In this document: positions 36,639 to 48,700 of the stretch, piece by piece
How the letters are laid out: every line of letters begins with the position of its first letter
Numbering within the stretch: position 1 is the stretch's first letter
Origin: Tricholoma matsutake
Taxonomy: Eukaryota > Basidiomycota > Agaricomycetes > Agaricales > Tricholomataceae
Reading direction: 5' to 3'
Length of the DNA: 64,000 nt
Assembly (NCBI GenBank): GCA_026075535.2
Contig: AP026539.1
Coordinates: forward strand, 4,774,001 to 4,838,000
Position numbers and translations under genes: made by a program
The notes under the pieces: generated by a model
Database searches by the model: none
What the model saw: the letters and a program-made list of their open reading frames with translations, nothing else
Told to the model about the DNA's origin: nothing

Positions 36639-37663
36639 GGTATATTGATGTTGGTAGAGGACTAGCCGTGTTCTAATAGTGCGATATCGCGTCCACGCAA
36701 TGAGTCCGCCATCTTTTACAAGAGTTACGCGATCTCCCCCGGATCACGCTTATCCGCACGTGCTGCGCACAAGCATACGCAAACAACGTCATGTATAAAA
36801 AATCTCATTCCGGTGCATTTCGGTTCTCTCTACTCATTTCACGGACTCGCACTATTGTCCCTCTGTGAAGACTACATGATTACATCCTGCTCGCAGAAGT
36901 CTACCGTGAGTTCTAGAGAGAGTTTAGCCACCTCAGCTGGAGCACACTCCCGCTGATTGGCAATCGATGTTTCGATTTGGAGTGGAGTTCCTTACCAGAG
37001 GTGTTACATATACGTTCGTATGCTCTTTGTCTTTGTCTATTGTGAATCACAATATATTATGCTCTCATGGTTTGAATTGCCGCGAGATGGCCAGGAGGCA
37101 ACGTTTTTCAATCTTAGCATTTGAAGGAAATGTAACGTGTAAAGCAGGAATGCCCTCGTTCTCTCAACACGAAAAAATGCGGACAAGACGTTGGCGAGTC
37201 ATTGATTATGTGTTCCGAATACACATCTATGGAAAATGTTCTCTTACAGTGTTTGTGCTGCATCGTTGGTTCCGACTAGGTCATGGTAGTTGCTCTAAAA
37301 AGCGCTTTATCACTTTCTTCTTTAAAACCTTTGAGAAAATTTAGGTGGTGTGCGAGTCCGCCTCATTCCGTGTTTGCAAGCTGTGGAGTGTCGATGATTC
37401 GGGTTTTCGTAAGATGAAGTCTCAAAATCTCGGCTCGCTTATGCCGACTGTTGCTCCTCCGATTCCGAAGCATCTCGATTCTCGAGTTCGTAAACGACGA
37501 GATGGAGAGCTGCTGGGCAGATTACGTTTCTTCCATCGAATTTCTTTGATCCCTCCAGTGCTAATGCATGTTCTCTATAGTGTCAGCCCATATTATGTTG
37601 ACAATTACCTCTGCGCTAGTGGACCTGCTGCGAAATAGACAGATTCCTGCCCTTATGGCAACA
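36639..37663. other. intergenic, possible promoter and short frames
   Basis: No gene recognised. A TATAAAAAA (about 36794) on the plus strand followed by an ATG near 36876 and a GTGAGT donor (36908) hint at an unrecognised plus-strand gene or a gene start orphaned by rearrangement. The open frame at 36967-37341 (Cys-, Arg- and Phe-rich) has no motif. Confidence 0.35.
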
Positions 37664-37721
37664 ATTATCAAACCGGCATGCTTAAAAATCACGGTAGGAT
37701 CCGAAAAAAATAAGCTCCCAT
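37664..37721 (+). repeat. 58-bp direct repeat, copy 1
   Basis: Begins ATTATCAAACCGGCATGC and ends AAGCTCCCAT. Identical to 38175-38232 except one T/C. The copies lie 511 bp apart (start to start). Confidence 0.85.
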
Positions 37722-38174
37722 GTTAAAGAAGGTGCATGAATATTTTCAGGGCTCTCCTGCTATAGTTAGAGCTGTTGAACATGCAAAAATGCCCTAAATA
37801 GGCCAAAAATGTGAATTTTAAGATCAGCCAATTGGCCCATTTTGAGGTGCCAAAAACCTCACTGATACATTCGCTTTTGCACATAAAAAATACCAAGCCA
37901 ATCCGTGGAGAATTGACTGAGTTATGGCAGTTTTACTACCAGAATCAAATTGAGTTGTATTTTCTTGTTTGGCAAGGTCACGTGCAAAAGACAATAAGAA
38001 AACGCGACGTGTTCGTGATCATGCAATATTCGTGGACCTTGGTCACCAATTGGTCACTGATATATATGCTGAATTACAGAAATGACTTCGGAAATAATTT
38101 ATTGTCGTTCCGAAAGATAATTGTTCACTCCTTTGGATATCCATTATTAGATATTGGTTTCTGGGGTCTGACTC
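37722..38174. other. AT-rich segment between the 58-bp direct repeats
   Basis: About 450 bp, AT-rich, with an open plus-strand frame (37811-38239) lacking recognisable features. Bracketed by direct repeats, it may be a small terminal-repeat element or a tandem duplication scar. No target duplication was identified. Confidence 0.4.
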
Positions 38175-38232
38175 ATTATCAAACCGGCATGCTTAAAAAT
38201 CACGGTAGGATCCGAAAAAAACAAGCTCCCAT
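38175..38232 (+). repeat. 58-bp direct repeat, copy 2
   Basis: Second copy of the 37664-37721 repeat, with one C in place of T. Confidence 0.85.
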
Positions 38233-38661
38233 ACTCTGGTAAACTTCCATTAATATATATAGGTAATATATTCTTTTTGTTGCTTTTCGTGGCAACTGTC
38301 CAACTTCTGACATGATGTATAATGTATGACTGCCAGTCGCCAGTAGGTGTACCAGTTCAAGTTTCAACAGTTCAACATCAATTGTTGCAAAGTGGTTGGT
38401 ATCTTGTAGGTTCAAGTTGAAGCTAAAAAAGGAGATCATAGTTGGGTCATAGAGTTGAAAAGCCCACCAGGGATCTAAATCTTACCCTCACAATGTGTGA
38501 TTGATTGAGAAGGAAATCAGCTGCAGCAGCACCCTGTGTACTTCAAAAACATAGTATGGAAAAAAAAATTAACACCATCCTCAAACCCCACACTCCCTCA
38601 CAACCCATAGCCCACGGAAGGGGCATGGGTTAAGACGGCTATAGCGAAAATGGTGTACAAG
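38233..38661. other. gap without gene
   Basis: Short frames only. An A9-rich tract near 38561 (T-run on the minus strand) could be a second Pol III terminator or the tail of the SINE-like unit just to the right. Confidence 0.4.
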
Positions 38662-38779
38662 AAAAAAAAAAATGCTGGATTTTCGGGTAAAACATTTCAG
38701 CAGCAACTGGGCTCAAACTTCCACAGTTTGGACGACTCGGAGGAACAAAATACCATGCTACCAACTGAGCCAACACACC
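38662..38779 (-). ncRNA. tRNA-derived Pol III unit (SINE head or tRNA relic)
   Basis: On the minus strand TGGCTCAGTTGG (38772-38761) fits the Pol III A box TRGYNNARNNGG exactly. AGTTTGAGCCC (38719-38709) is a close B box (consensus GGTTCGANTCC). The two are 41 nt apart, as in a tRNA. A run of eleven Ts (38672-38662) then gives a Pol III terminator. The acceptor and T stems do not pair well (GGTGTGT has no 3' partner), so it is not a working tRNA. A SINE or a decayed tRNA gene is most likely. Confidence 0.45.
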
Positions 38780-39380
38780 TTTACAAAGCAGTGTGTGGTG
38801 TGTTACCTTGACGCATTATTACATCCTCTAGAGATGACACCAGAGCGCTAGCCAAGGAAAACGCGTTTCAATAATATTGGTTGTTTTTCTCTGCAGCTCC
38901 AACAAGTTGAATGAGGGACGAAGAATTGGTAGACTGTTGATAAGTAGGAATCTTTTTACCTGATTTTTGTCCTGCATGGCGATTCGACGTGTCAGACAGC
39001 AAATATGACAGCCAAGTGCCAAGTAATTCCCACAAGAACATGAGGACGTCGGCTGAGGCACCGTGCCAAGAAGTGTCATACTGTGAAGGGTTTGGGGAGC
39101 GCTGTGGTGGTGATCTGCGTCCTTGCACCCAAAAATCGAAGCATGCTGAGAATTCTGGTAGGCTGAGTCTTAATACGGATGTCCATTTGCTGGAGAGGAA
39201 TACACATTGCTCACCCCTGTAACACCGATCCTCGGACAGCCGGATGGCCAAGGTCTCGGCATTCCACTATAACGCCCGTCAAGACATGTTGCCAAGTTGA
39301 TCAAGGATCAGTCGACCATACATAAGATCACCCCGAGCATCTGAAGCTTTTGTCAGAGTCCAGGGACTATTGTTGTCGAT

Positions 39381-40470
39381 ATGGGAAAAGAAACAGGCTC
39401 TTCGGAATCAAAAAAAATCGACACTCCCCTTCAAACACAGACCACGACCACTCCCCATGACTCGACCTTGATGGCTGGGCATAATAGTAAAACGGAAGAT
39501 GTAGAGCGGGGTGTACAGGGTGCCCTTGCGCAGTCGTTGTGGGCATACCTTATGGCGGATGTTGACCCTGCTCAGTCCACTGGCCCATTAGCGGCGTTTT
39601 GTTTCATGACTGGATTTATGTATGTCTGTCTTCCTTTTTATCAAACTTCATAACCGACTTTCCCGAATCTCAGCGATGCGATTTCTTTCTCTGCTGTCTT
39701 TGTATGGTGTGGTTTTCAAACCGGCAACTTCATCCAGGTACGCTACACACTCGCTTCCTTTGCCGATTGATATATTGACACTAGGCTATATGTAGCTAGC
39801 AGTGGCCCTTGCTCGTCTGTTTGAACATCGCCCTGGTTTAGGCCCAGACCACACATTTCACAAAGCAGATCAACAGGCGCTATGTTCCTTGATCGCTTTC
39901 AACCTTGGAGCATTCATTGGTAGGCTCGGGGACCGTATAGGGGCTTCGAAACGCATCTGGCAGATATGTGGTACTTTCACTCAAGCCCTATTCACGATGG
40001 CCGCTGCCATCGCCATCTGGAAGAGCGGCCAGCCGAGCATCGCAAGTGACAGGGGAAATCCGGCTTGGACGAACGCTTTAACGTTCGTCGGTCTCGCATT
40101 TATGAGCATGAGCCTGGGCCTCCAGGGTATACAGGGGAAACGGCTGAATACACAGTTCGGAACTACCAGTGCGTCGCTGCACCTTTTTTCTTCTCAGTAT
40201 TAACGGAGCCTGATATATATGGGTGTAGTTGTGTTGACTACCATCTGGGTTGAACTCATGTCAGACCCCCGTCTGTTCAAACTACGTCAAAGGGTCGCAT
40301 CTCGCGACCACAAAACTCTTGCCGCGGTCGCACTATTTGTTGGTGGCTTTTGTAGTAGGGCACTTGCGGGCAAAATCGGAGCAGCAGGCACGTTGGGGAT
40401 TGGCGTCGGCTTTCGGGTTCTCGTCACCCTTGGTTGGATCTTCGTTCCCGGAAAGACGCCAACTCGATAA
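39381..40470 (+). CDS. DUF1275 (YoaK-family) integral membrane protein
   Basis: Four exons (39381-39619, 39674-39737, 39796-40168, 40229-40470) give 305 residues. An N-terminal Ser/Thr-rich cytosolic tail is followed by the DUF1275 (PF06912) signature: PLAAFCFMTGFIDAISFSAV, FVWCGFQTGNFIQLAVALAR, LIAFNLGAFIGRLGDR, QALFTMAAAIAIW, NALTFVGLAFMSMSLGLQG, LNTQFGTT and VVLTTIWVELM, with about six membrane segments. The function of the family is unknown; transport has been suggested because of its fold. A DVDPAQSTGP segment precedes the first membrane helix, as usual in fungal members. The frame is intact. Confidence 0.87.
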
Positions 40471-40990
40471 TTTCACCTCTACTTCTTGATATTAGAGTTG
40501 ACAGCTTTATCATACCCGCGATAGAGGCATTGCAGTTCGATCTTGATATTCATTCACCGTAGGCTTGGATTGAGTTATACAGTACATATATACTCATAGA
40601 AACTCACTAGACAAGATGTTGTCGTATCTCCACCTGGTCCGTCTTTGTACTTATCAGATAGTAAAGATTACGAGAAAGAACGAACATCGTGGCAGATCGA
40701 CATTGCCGCGGGGGGGCGTGGCTGAAGCAGTCAGATGAATTTCAGCTCAGGTTAGTATGGCTGCTTTCAGAGTTGTAACCATCTTTCAGGAAGAAGGCTT
40801 CTCAAGCGACGCGGTCTACCATGGAACGTTGATGTTTGCACCCCATTAGCACCCCATTAGAATGTACAATTTTAAACCTGCTAAAGACAACTAGTAAGCT
40901 ACACAAGATGAATGCCTAGAAAAACTCTGCTCTAAGAGGCTCGACGTGTCAAGACACGTCAGGCGGGTATCGAAGGGTATCGTATTTTGA
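40471..40990. other. intergenic, shared 3' region
   Basis: The 520 bp between two convergent genes. No frame or motif of note. A short direct repeat (GCACCCCATTA twice, about 40841-40860) is present. Confidence 0.5.
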
Positions 40991-42298
40991 TCAACGATGA
41001 CGCGACTTCAGGTTTTCGTGGAGTCTTCGCTTCGACACTTCGCGGCGACGTGAGACATTACCCTGAACCGGACACGACCCCTCCATCTTGCAATCCCGCC
41101 AAGCAGAATACATAATCAACACGAAAGCCTCAGCTTCGGGACTCCTGCCCGGCAACGGATCGAGCCAATTCATAGGGTTCACGGCTGGTGTAACAATCCC
41201 ATCAGCTGTGACATGGAGATTTCCATATGCATCTTTCCCTCCCAACACTCTCCTAATACCCTCAGCCCAGCTAACATAGCTCTCTTTCCATACATCTGGC
41301 CGAAGGATCGCCATACGATACACGACAGAAGCTAGGAGGGAACTTCCCGAAACCTCGCCGAACCCATGAGCCTTTGGATCCATGTCGTCAAAGTAATTTC
41401 GAAGTAGACCTGCGGCCATGGATGATCCAATCGCACCGTCGATGATCTCGGTGATCCATGTGGTAAGGTTATAAATCGCACCCTCTTTCCAGGATGCATT
41501 TTGGGCGACGGGCGCTTTCATGACGGTTGCTAAAACACGCAGCATTCCGGCGGCGGCCCAGCCATTCCCTGTTGACCAATGGCCATAGTCCTGGTGATTA
41601 GGACCTATTATATGCCGCCAGGCACCATTATATGGTTGCGTAGTATTGGATTGCAGGACTTCGCGATAGTATCCGCACTGCTTCACACTTTCGTAGAGCA
41701 GAGTTTCGTTGTTTTTGTCTGCAGCGTAAAAAGCAATGAACGGAGGTGCCATGTACATGAAATCGGCCCTGTTACAGTGTGCATATCAGAAGCAGATAGA
41801 GAAAGCAAAAAAGGCAGGTACTCACCAGAGCTCAGGGGTAGAAACGCGTTGCGAGATAGCACCGTTGGAGTAACGAGGCGCGGAATGTAGTAGATACTTT
41901 ATCGTTGAGTCAGCGGCCCAGCCGAACTTTGGAATGGTCTTTCCTAGCATAATAGCGCTCACGCCTAGGCTAGCTGGATCACCAACAGCTCCAGCACCGT
42001 CTGCCAATACGTTCTCGTTCTGGCCAAAGGTGATCTTGCTCGCAGCGTATGCTAATGCCTTAACCTGATCCGTCGAACTAGCCTGAACAGGGAACGGTGT
42101 TGGGCCAAAAACTGAGAGGAGAGGATCGTAAAGTTCCAGCAGTGCTTGTGATGTAGTGCCAAATTCCCATGAATGCTTGGCGAGTGATTCTGCTGCAGAG
42201 GCGACTTGTTGCACTGGAAAGCCAGGATCGTATATGAAGGGGCTATAGGATATGATAGCAGCGGAGACAAAATTGAGAAAGCCCCTCGCCTCGACCAT
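40991..42298 (-). CDS. six-hairpin glycosidase, GH105-like (unsaturated uronyl hydrolase family)
   Basis: Two exons on the minus strand (42298-41826 and 41768-40991) give 416 residues. Motifs are KITFGQNENVLADGAGAVGDPASLG, PRYSNGAISQR, ADFMYMAPPFIAFYA, YGHWSTGNGWAAAGMLRVLAT and GFGEVSGSSLLASVVYRMA, as in fungal members of the six-hairpin (alpha/alpha)6 superfamily close to GH105. GH105 enzymes hydrate and cleave unsaturated uronic acid ends of rhamnogalacturonan fragments, with an Asp as acid/base; the exact substrate is not shown by the sequence. The N-terminus (MVEARGFLNFVSAAIISYS) is only weakly signal-like, so an upstream signal exon could be missed. A basic tail (SRRREVSKRRL) ends the protein. 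Confidence 0.82.
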
Positions 42299-43929
42299 GT
42301 TATGTGCACGATATGAATGTGAGGGGATGAGAGAGAGTATTCGTATCGATGATAATTCTACCGTTGCGATGTGAGTTCCGAAGTCGCGGATTCAACAAAA
42401 TATCTCACAGTACGTCCCAAGGAAGACCAGCGTTTATCTCAAAAGTTGCTCCATAACCTTGCATACCCCTTTCCATGCGAAGTCCTGATCGAACGCCAAG
42501 AATCCAACTCTCTAAGGAGGCCCTGAGACACAACTATAGGGCACATCGCGCGTTATTATCTAGTGCTATAGCGCGTGCTTTGTGGTGTGAACAGAAAGAT
42601 GAATCATCGACTGGCAAGATTCATGATGTATTATGTTCATGGCCTCGAGTCGCTGAACACTCTGAGAGCGTATGTTTCCGAAAATTCAGATCGATCAAGC
42701 GATTAGATAAGTAATCCGGCGGATCAGTAATCAACCTGGAGTGGACTCCACTCTGTACGTGGTTGCCGCGTCATTTGCACTGGGACAGGACAGTGTGCCT
42801 TACTCGCGGATCCAGAGGCGGCGACTCGCTTCCCGTAACTGCGAACCGGATGACAGACAGAGTTATCTAGTGCTTGACTAGTGGAACTCCTCGGGATTGG
42901 GAGGGGGGACGTCGCATTGGTTTGGTTACGTGGATATGCTCGTCATGGGCACACTAGCCTCAGCGGTCCGTGTGGGCCTTCCGTGTTCTATACAACCCAC
43001 CCACATGTGTCCTTTCCATTGCCGGCATTCGTTCTCCAGATCGCACAGCCCCAGAGCCATGTTAATCTGTATCAGTTTGGCGACCAAGATGGTAAATTAT
43101 TAGCCCGTAGCTCTGTTGGTCGTCACGGTGATTGAATTGTGTCTCCCCCGAGTGACCAAAATCGTTCTTGACGATGTCTGCATGCGTTTCAACCTCTTGC
43201 ACATATACGCTAAGCTATTTTGAACGAGACAGACATTCGAAGGGATTTCCTGCGGCTTTCACCGACGGAGTGCAGTAAATACTTAGCCTACTAGAAGTAT
43301 CGCGTGCCAGTGTGAACTCGTGGCTTGACGTCATGTGGGGGGCTCTAGATATGTTGCAGAACTCTTCTATTTCTGTTCCTGTGATATGTTGCGACTTTCG
43401 CGGTATTTTTAGGTGACGTACAGCCAGCCCAAGTGGTAGAATTTGAGGTCGCAATCTCAAGCGCATGACAAGAGTGAAATTTATTGCTTAGGGTGTGCCA
43501 ATCCCACGGCTGCCCCAGGAACCGTAGTCAGGTATTACAGGGTGTAATTTAACCTGGGCGCATTAGGCTACTTAAGTAGATCCGAATGGGTTGACAGTAG
43601 TATGATGAACAGTCTAGCCTATTATTTTTTCAAATGACAGCGAGTCCTCAAGCTCCAAGTCGAGAACCGCAGAACAATTGGAACCAGTCCAGTTTAGGAT
43701 AAGTTCTGAGACTTTATGTCAAAGTTTTCTAGACTCGAATTAGTATCCAGTTCCGGTTATATATATATACCGTGAAGCAAACTGATCGGTTTCTTCCCCA
43801 CAACATACCATCTCTCCTCAACCCTCTCATCCCTGCGCTCTGGGTCAACTGCAGCGGTTTTTTTTGGTGTGCACAATTCTCTTCTAGATTGGGACTCTAT
43901 TGCCTATTGATTGCCACCCAGTGGGAGCC
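42299..43929. other. 1.6-kb intergenic stretch without a supported gene
   Basis: Only short frames (up to 84 codons) with no motifs. TATATATATA near 43761 is a TATA-type element about 170 bp upstream of the ubiquitin-fold gene. Confidence 0.45.
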
Positions 43930-44799
43930 ATGTCGTCACTTGAACTACCTTCTCTACCACATACTGCTGCTGCTACTGCTGCCACGGTGCCTGGAACTCC
44001 TTCCAACAGGACATCAATGACTCGTATTTCAATGGAGGATGGTGCTGATACGAGGAGAAGTGGTCTAGAGGATGAAGCTACAAACGCTACGTCACACGAA
44101 CTCCCACCCCCATCCGACCCCACAGCAATGGCAGGCTTCCCAACAAATCCTGCTTCGGAGCCCAAGGTCGGGTCGGAGGGAGGGGAATCGCCACCTGAAG
44201 TGCTTCAGACCCCACAGGCGTACGTCACTTTTCTGGTCATTTCGGGGCGGAGGCGGACTATGCCGTTCGACCCTGAGACGACAGTGGGCAGAGTGAAGGA
44301 ACTGGTTTGGAATGCGTGGCCTACAGGTAAACAGGTTTTACCCAACATCTTTTAAAAAAAATACAAAGAACTAATGATTGAAACACCCAGACTGGGAGAA
44401 CGAACGACCGCTTGGCCCATCATACATGCGAATATTGTACCTAGGAAAGATGCTACAAGATGACGATACTCTTGCGAGTTCGTGTTCTTATTAAAATATC
44501 CTAATCAGTCTCTACCACTGACAGATTGCATGAAACAGAACTCAAGTTCTCTACACATATGCCCCAGTCAGACCCCGCTCCAATACCAACTATCGTACAT
44601 ATTTCTGTCCGTCCATTCGCACCCACAGGTGAGAATGACATCACCAAAAAGAAAAGAGGGAGAGGACGAGGTGATGGTAAATTTTTTCTATACCCCTTGG
44701 AAACTCTTCGGCGTGCGTTGACATTTGAATGCAGCGCAATCACAAGGCGATGGAACAGATGACAGCTCAACACCAGGTTGCTGCTGTATCATTTGCTAG
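43930..44799 (+). CDS. membrane-anchored ubiquitin-fold protein (UBL3/MUB-like)
   Basis: Four exons (43930-44326, 44391-44481, 44525-44676, 44735-44799) give 234 residues. A disordered Ser/Thr/Pro-rich N-terminal half (about residues 1-95) precedes a ubiquitin-like domain: YVTFLVISGRRRTMPFDPET, VGRVKELVWNAWPTDWENERP, MRILYLGKMLQDDDTL, LHETELKFSTH and TIVHISVRPF, matching the UBL3/MUB (PF13881) family. The C-terminus is STPGCCCIIC: the last four residues, CIIC, fit a CaaX prenylation box with two preceding Cys available for palmitoylation. Animal and plant members are prenylated at the plasma membrane and affect vesicle sorting or E2 recruitment. The donor after GCGAGTTC (44481) was chosen because only it keeps SSLHETEL in frame. 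Confidence 0.88.
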
Positions 44800-45712
44800 T
44801 GATTTGGTTCTAGCCGCGCGTCTCATTTCTGTGGGTTACATACAGTTTCTCAGGCTGTATGCGATTAACCCTCACATAGGCTCTACATTGTACTGTTACT
44901 GCACTCCCTCGCTTCGGTCCCGTAACTCCGTTTTTCTTCTAATTAATGATCTATCCTCGTGTCCTTCGCCGACCCTAAGCCACCCGTCTTATGACTCACT
45001 TCAGGCCCAACAAATGAACCCTCAGGGTCCGGACCCCGAAACTTATGACGGAGGTCTGGCTAGGTCTGGAAACTCAGCATATCACATCATACCCTTTCAT
45101 TATCTGCACCTGGGTGGCCATGCTTCTATCTCTGTCTGTCCATCAAGGTCGATTATGACTCACGGTGTGTGCATCATTGCTTCTAGCTTACTCTTCCATG
45201 TGGATTAATACGTACAACAATTCCAGTATGATGGGTTGAATACCTCGTTTTTACGCTCGTTCGGTTCCCGATAAGATGCTTCCCTCCCCGTCTGTCAGTT
45301 TTTTCACATACAAGGACTTGCACACTCATATTCTACTGCATGTTTCTTTCTTTCTTTTAATATACGAGTCACGGTTATTTCAACGTTTTTTGTAGTACAA
45401 TGTCGGTATGGGGATTACAACGAGTATGATACTTCTACGAAAAGTTCGCATCGCATCACTGATTTCTATGCGTGGTGACTGAAGTGCAGATTAATTTTAT
45501 GATGGGGAAGGAACAACAAGGAACATTTCTAATGAACGTATCACGAATGAATATATGCATGCAGGGCCACGGCGAAGAGAAACATATTACAACGAGAAGC
45601 AAATGGGTCATGAAATAGAGTCCGTAAGTCTTCAGTACCAGGCCATCATCATCATCATCGATTCTTTTCCCTCCCATGATCTCAAACAACACAACAGCGG
45701 GCGAACAAACGT
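44800..45712. other. intergenic, convergent 3' region
   Basis: About 0.9 kb between the stops of the UBL gene and ATP-citrate lyase. Short frames only, none with motifs. Confidence 0.5.
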
Positions 45713-48700
45713 CTATTGCATCCTGCCCAACACACGCGGCTGTGACACATCTGCCATGTTGATGAAGATATCATCAGCAGGATGACGGTACAGTGGTGCG
45801 CGGAGACGCTTCTGATCGAGGTGGTGACCGATGAATCCGATACTGCGCCCGAGCACGAACAGCCCGTTAAGCGTACCAATCTTGATGTACTCTTCGGCCT
45901 CTTCGGGTCCAAACGCTCCGCTATCACGCAGGAGGTCAACGAAGGAAACGGCGATGCAACCGTCGACGTTAAGGATGAGCTGTGAAAAGAACGTCAGGTC
46001 AAAGAATCGGTAGAGATTCGTGAGGCGTACAGTGTCTTTCTTGGAAGTGGTCACCTTCTCAACGGCAAGGGCATAATCCAGCAGGGAGTGGCTGGGGAAG
46101 TTCTTCTTAACGTACTCCTTGACAAGCTCAACGCGGAGATCAGGATTGTTAACGCTCTTGATCTTGTGTCCAATTCCACTGACTGCACAATCCATTCAAT
46201 ATGGTCCAAAACCCACATCACGAAAGACATCTATACGCACTGAGCTTGTTAGCCTTCCTCGATTCTTCGACAAACTCGCGGGGCGTGAGTCCCCTGTCGC
46301 GAGCACCAGAGAACATCGAAGCAGCCTCGTCGAGGGCACCACCGAATCGGCTTCCGATAGTCAAGAGACCCGAGGCAAGAGATGAGATCAAGTCCTTGCC
46401 CGCACGCGAGGCAACGATGGTGTTCATAGCACTATATCGCCACAATCAGCATTCCCTCCACCAATCACTAATGACACCGAAGCATACCCAGAAACAGCTG
46501 GTCCATGATCGGCTGTAAGCATAAGCACCATCTCGATGAATTTGGTTGCCCAGGGTGGCAGGCCTATAAATCCGATGAGATATCCGTTTGGTGGAGGATC
46601 GAACAGCATAACTCACGGCGCTTGAACCACAGCAGGGAGACGACACCTCCGAGACCGATGTCCTCCTTGAATACATCTGAGATACGCATACCAGCATACA
46701 GAAGCTCCTGTCCACGCTCATCCGAGATCGTCGAGATAAACGCAGCCGGTTTACGAATGAGACCAAGTTCCTAGAACGAAACCTATGCTCAAACACAATC
46801 CACGCATTAAACCAACCCATCTACCCACCTGTGCCCACTTGTAATCCATCGGAATGACTGGCGGTTCCTTCTCCATCTTCGGTGTGATGACCCCACTGTG
46901 CACAAGCTTCTGGTAGGTCTCCTTCAGTACTCGAGGGAGCTCCTCAAACGTATCAGGCACAATGAAGCCCGCCGCGCGCATCGCCGCATTCTTCGAATAC
47001 GCTGTCTCCAGCTTACTGTTCGCCATGCTTCCCGCATGCCCAAACTGCACTTCCGTCGTGAACATCTCTGCACAAGTTCCAATCGCCCATGCCACGATCG
47101 GCTTCTTGATCTGCCCGCTCTTGACAGCGTCGATCACGCGGTACTCTTCGATACCGCCCACCTCGCCGAGGAGCACGAGCATCTTACATTCAGGGTCGGC
47201 TTCGTACCGCAGCAGGTGGTCGATGAAGGTGGAGCCAGGGTATCGGTCACCGCCGATGGCGATACCCTCGTAGGTCCCGTTGGTGACGAGAGAGAGGATG
47301 TTGTTGAGCTCGTTGGACATGCCACCAGATTTGGAGACGTATCCGACAGAGCCAGCGCGGTACAGCTTGGATGCGATGATGTTGTCCATCATTCTGAAGA
47401 AGCAGGTCGGTCAGTGTTCTATAGCTGAGGTGATAAAAGAGAGAATACCCACCCTCCAGAGTTTCCAATCCTGAAGCAACCAGGCTTGATTCCGCCGACC
47501 GTCGCAGGACCAACGATCAACACACCCTTCTCCTTGGCCTTCCATAGAATCTCCCTTGCATGCCTCTCCGGCACACCTTCAGCAATCAACGCCAAGCACT
47601 TGATCTGGCTGAACTCTAAGCACTCCAGGGTGCTTGCATACACACTTCTGGAACTGGCAAAGTTCACAACCACGTCCACATCCGGGTGCTTCGCCACGGC
47701 CTCCTTCACACTGGTGTATACGGGCAACAATGTCTCTTTCGTGCCCCAGTAGAACTTCTGGATATGGTGTCCACCAAATGGATAGATCATCGCAGCGACA
47801 CTCGGTGTAGCACGCCCGCAGGAGAAGTCAAAGTCAAGCATGCCCTGGATCGCGCGCGGCTGCAGCCCGTACACGAACGAGCGTGTCGTAGCATCGAACG
47901 GTCGGTACGAAGGCCGGGACGGTGGACCGCCCTGTGTCTGGAATCGCACGATCTGGTCATCAGGCTGTGTGCGCTCGCCATCTTTATGGATTGAGCCCAC
48001 TCCACTGGCGTTGGCCTCCTCCGCCTCTGTCGGTGCAGCAGATCGTGCGACCGACGCTGCCTCACCAGGCGACACAGATTTCTTGACTTCCACTCCCAAT
48101 GCGAGGGGAACGATCTCCGTGATGTGTGTGTCGGGCCCGAACACGGCGATGGGCACACCGAGACTCTCTCCAAGAAGACGCATCGCCTTCAGCCCCTCCT
48201 GGTAATTCGGTCCACCTCTCCGCACGAAAATCTTGACTTGGTGCGTGATAAGCTGGTTCTTGTACTCCTTGAGCGCACGGATGATGCCCTTGAAAGTCGC
48301 CGCCACATTGGTAAAGTTTGCGATACCGCCCCCGATGATGAGGATCTTGCCGTCAGGGTGTACTTTGCCGCGTGTGATGAGGTCGATGATCGTCTTGGCG
48401 TATTCATACGTTTGTCCTTCTGTGGGTGCACCACTGTACTCTCCGTAGTTTGCAAGCTCGTGTGCGAACCCGTGTGCGGCGATCGCGTCCGAGTATACGA
48501 CGGAGGCACCACCACCAGCGACCATAGTCCAGACACGTCCTTCGGCGTTGAGGACGGTGAGTTTGAGCGAGGCACCTGTGGAGCCATCAAGCTTTTGGAT
48601 GTAGGCTTCTTCTTTGGTGAGATCTCGGCCGAAAGGAGCAGGCCAGACCTGGAATGAAGTTACTATCAGCCAATGATGAGAGGAAAGGAAGGAAGAATGC

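Noticed and set aside
36876..37341. Plus-strand gene starting after the TATA box near 36794
   Set aside because: A possible start and donor exist, but the following frames show no domain and no consistent exon chain could be built.
38701..38780. Functional tRNA gene
   Set aside because: The A and B boxes fit, but the acceptor and T stems do not pair and no clean anticodon loop can be drawn.
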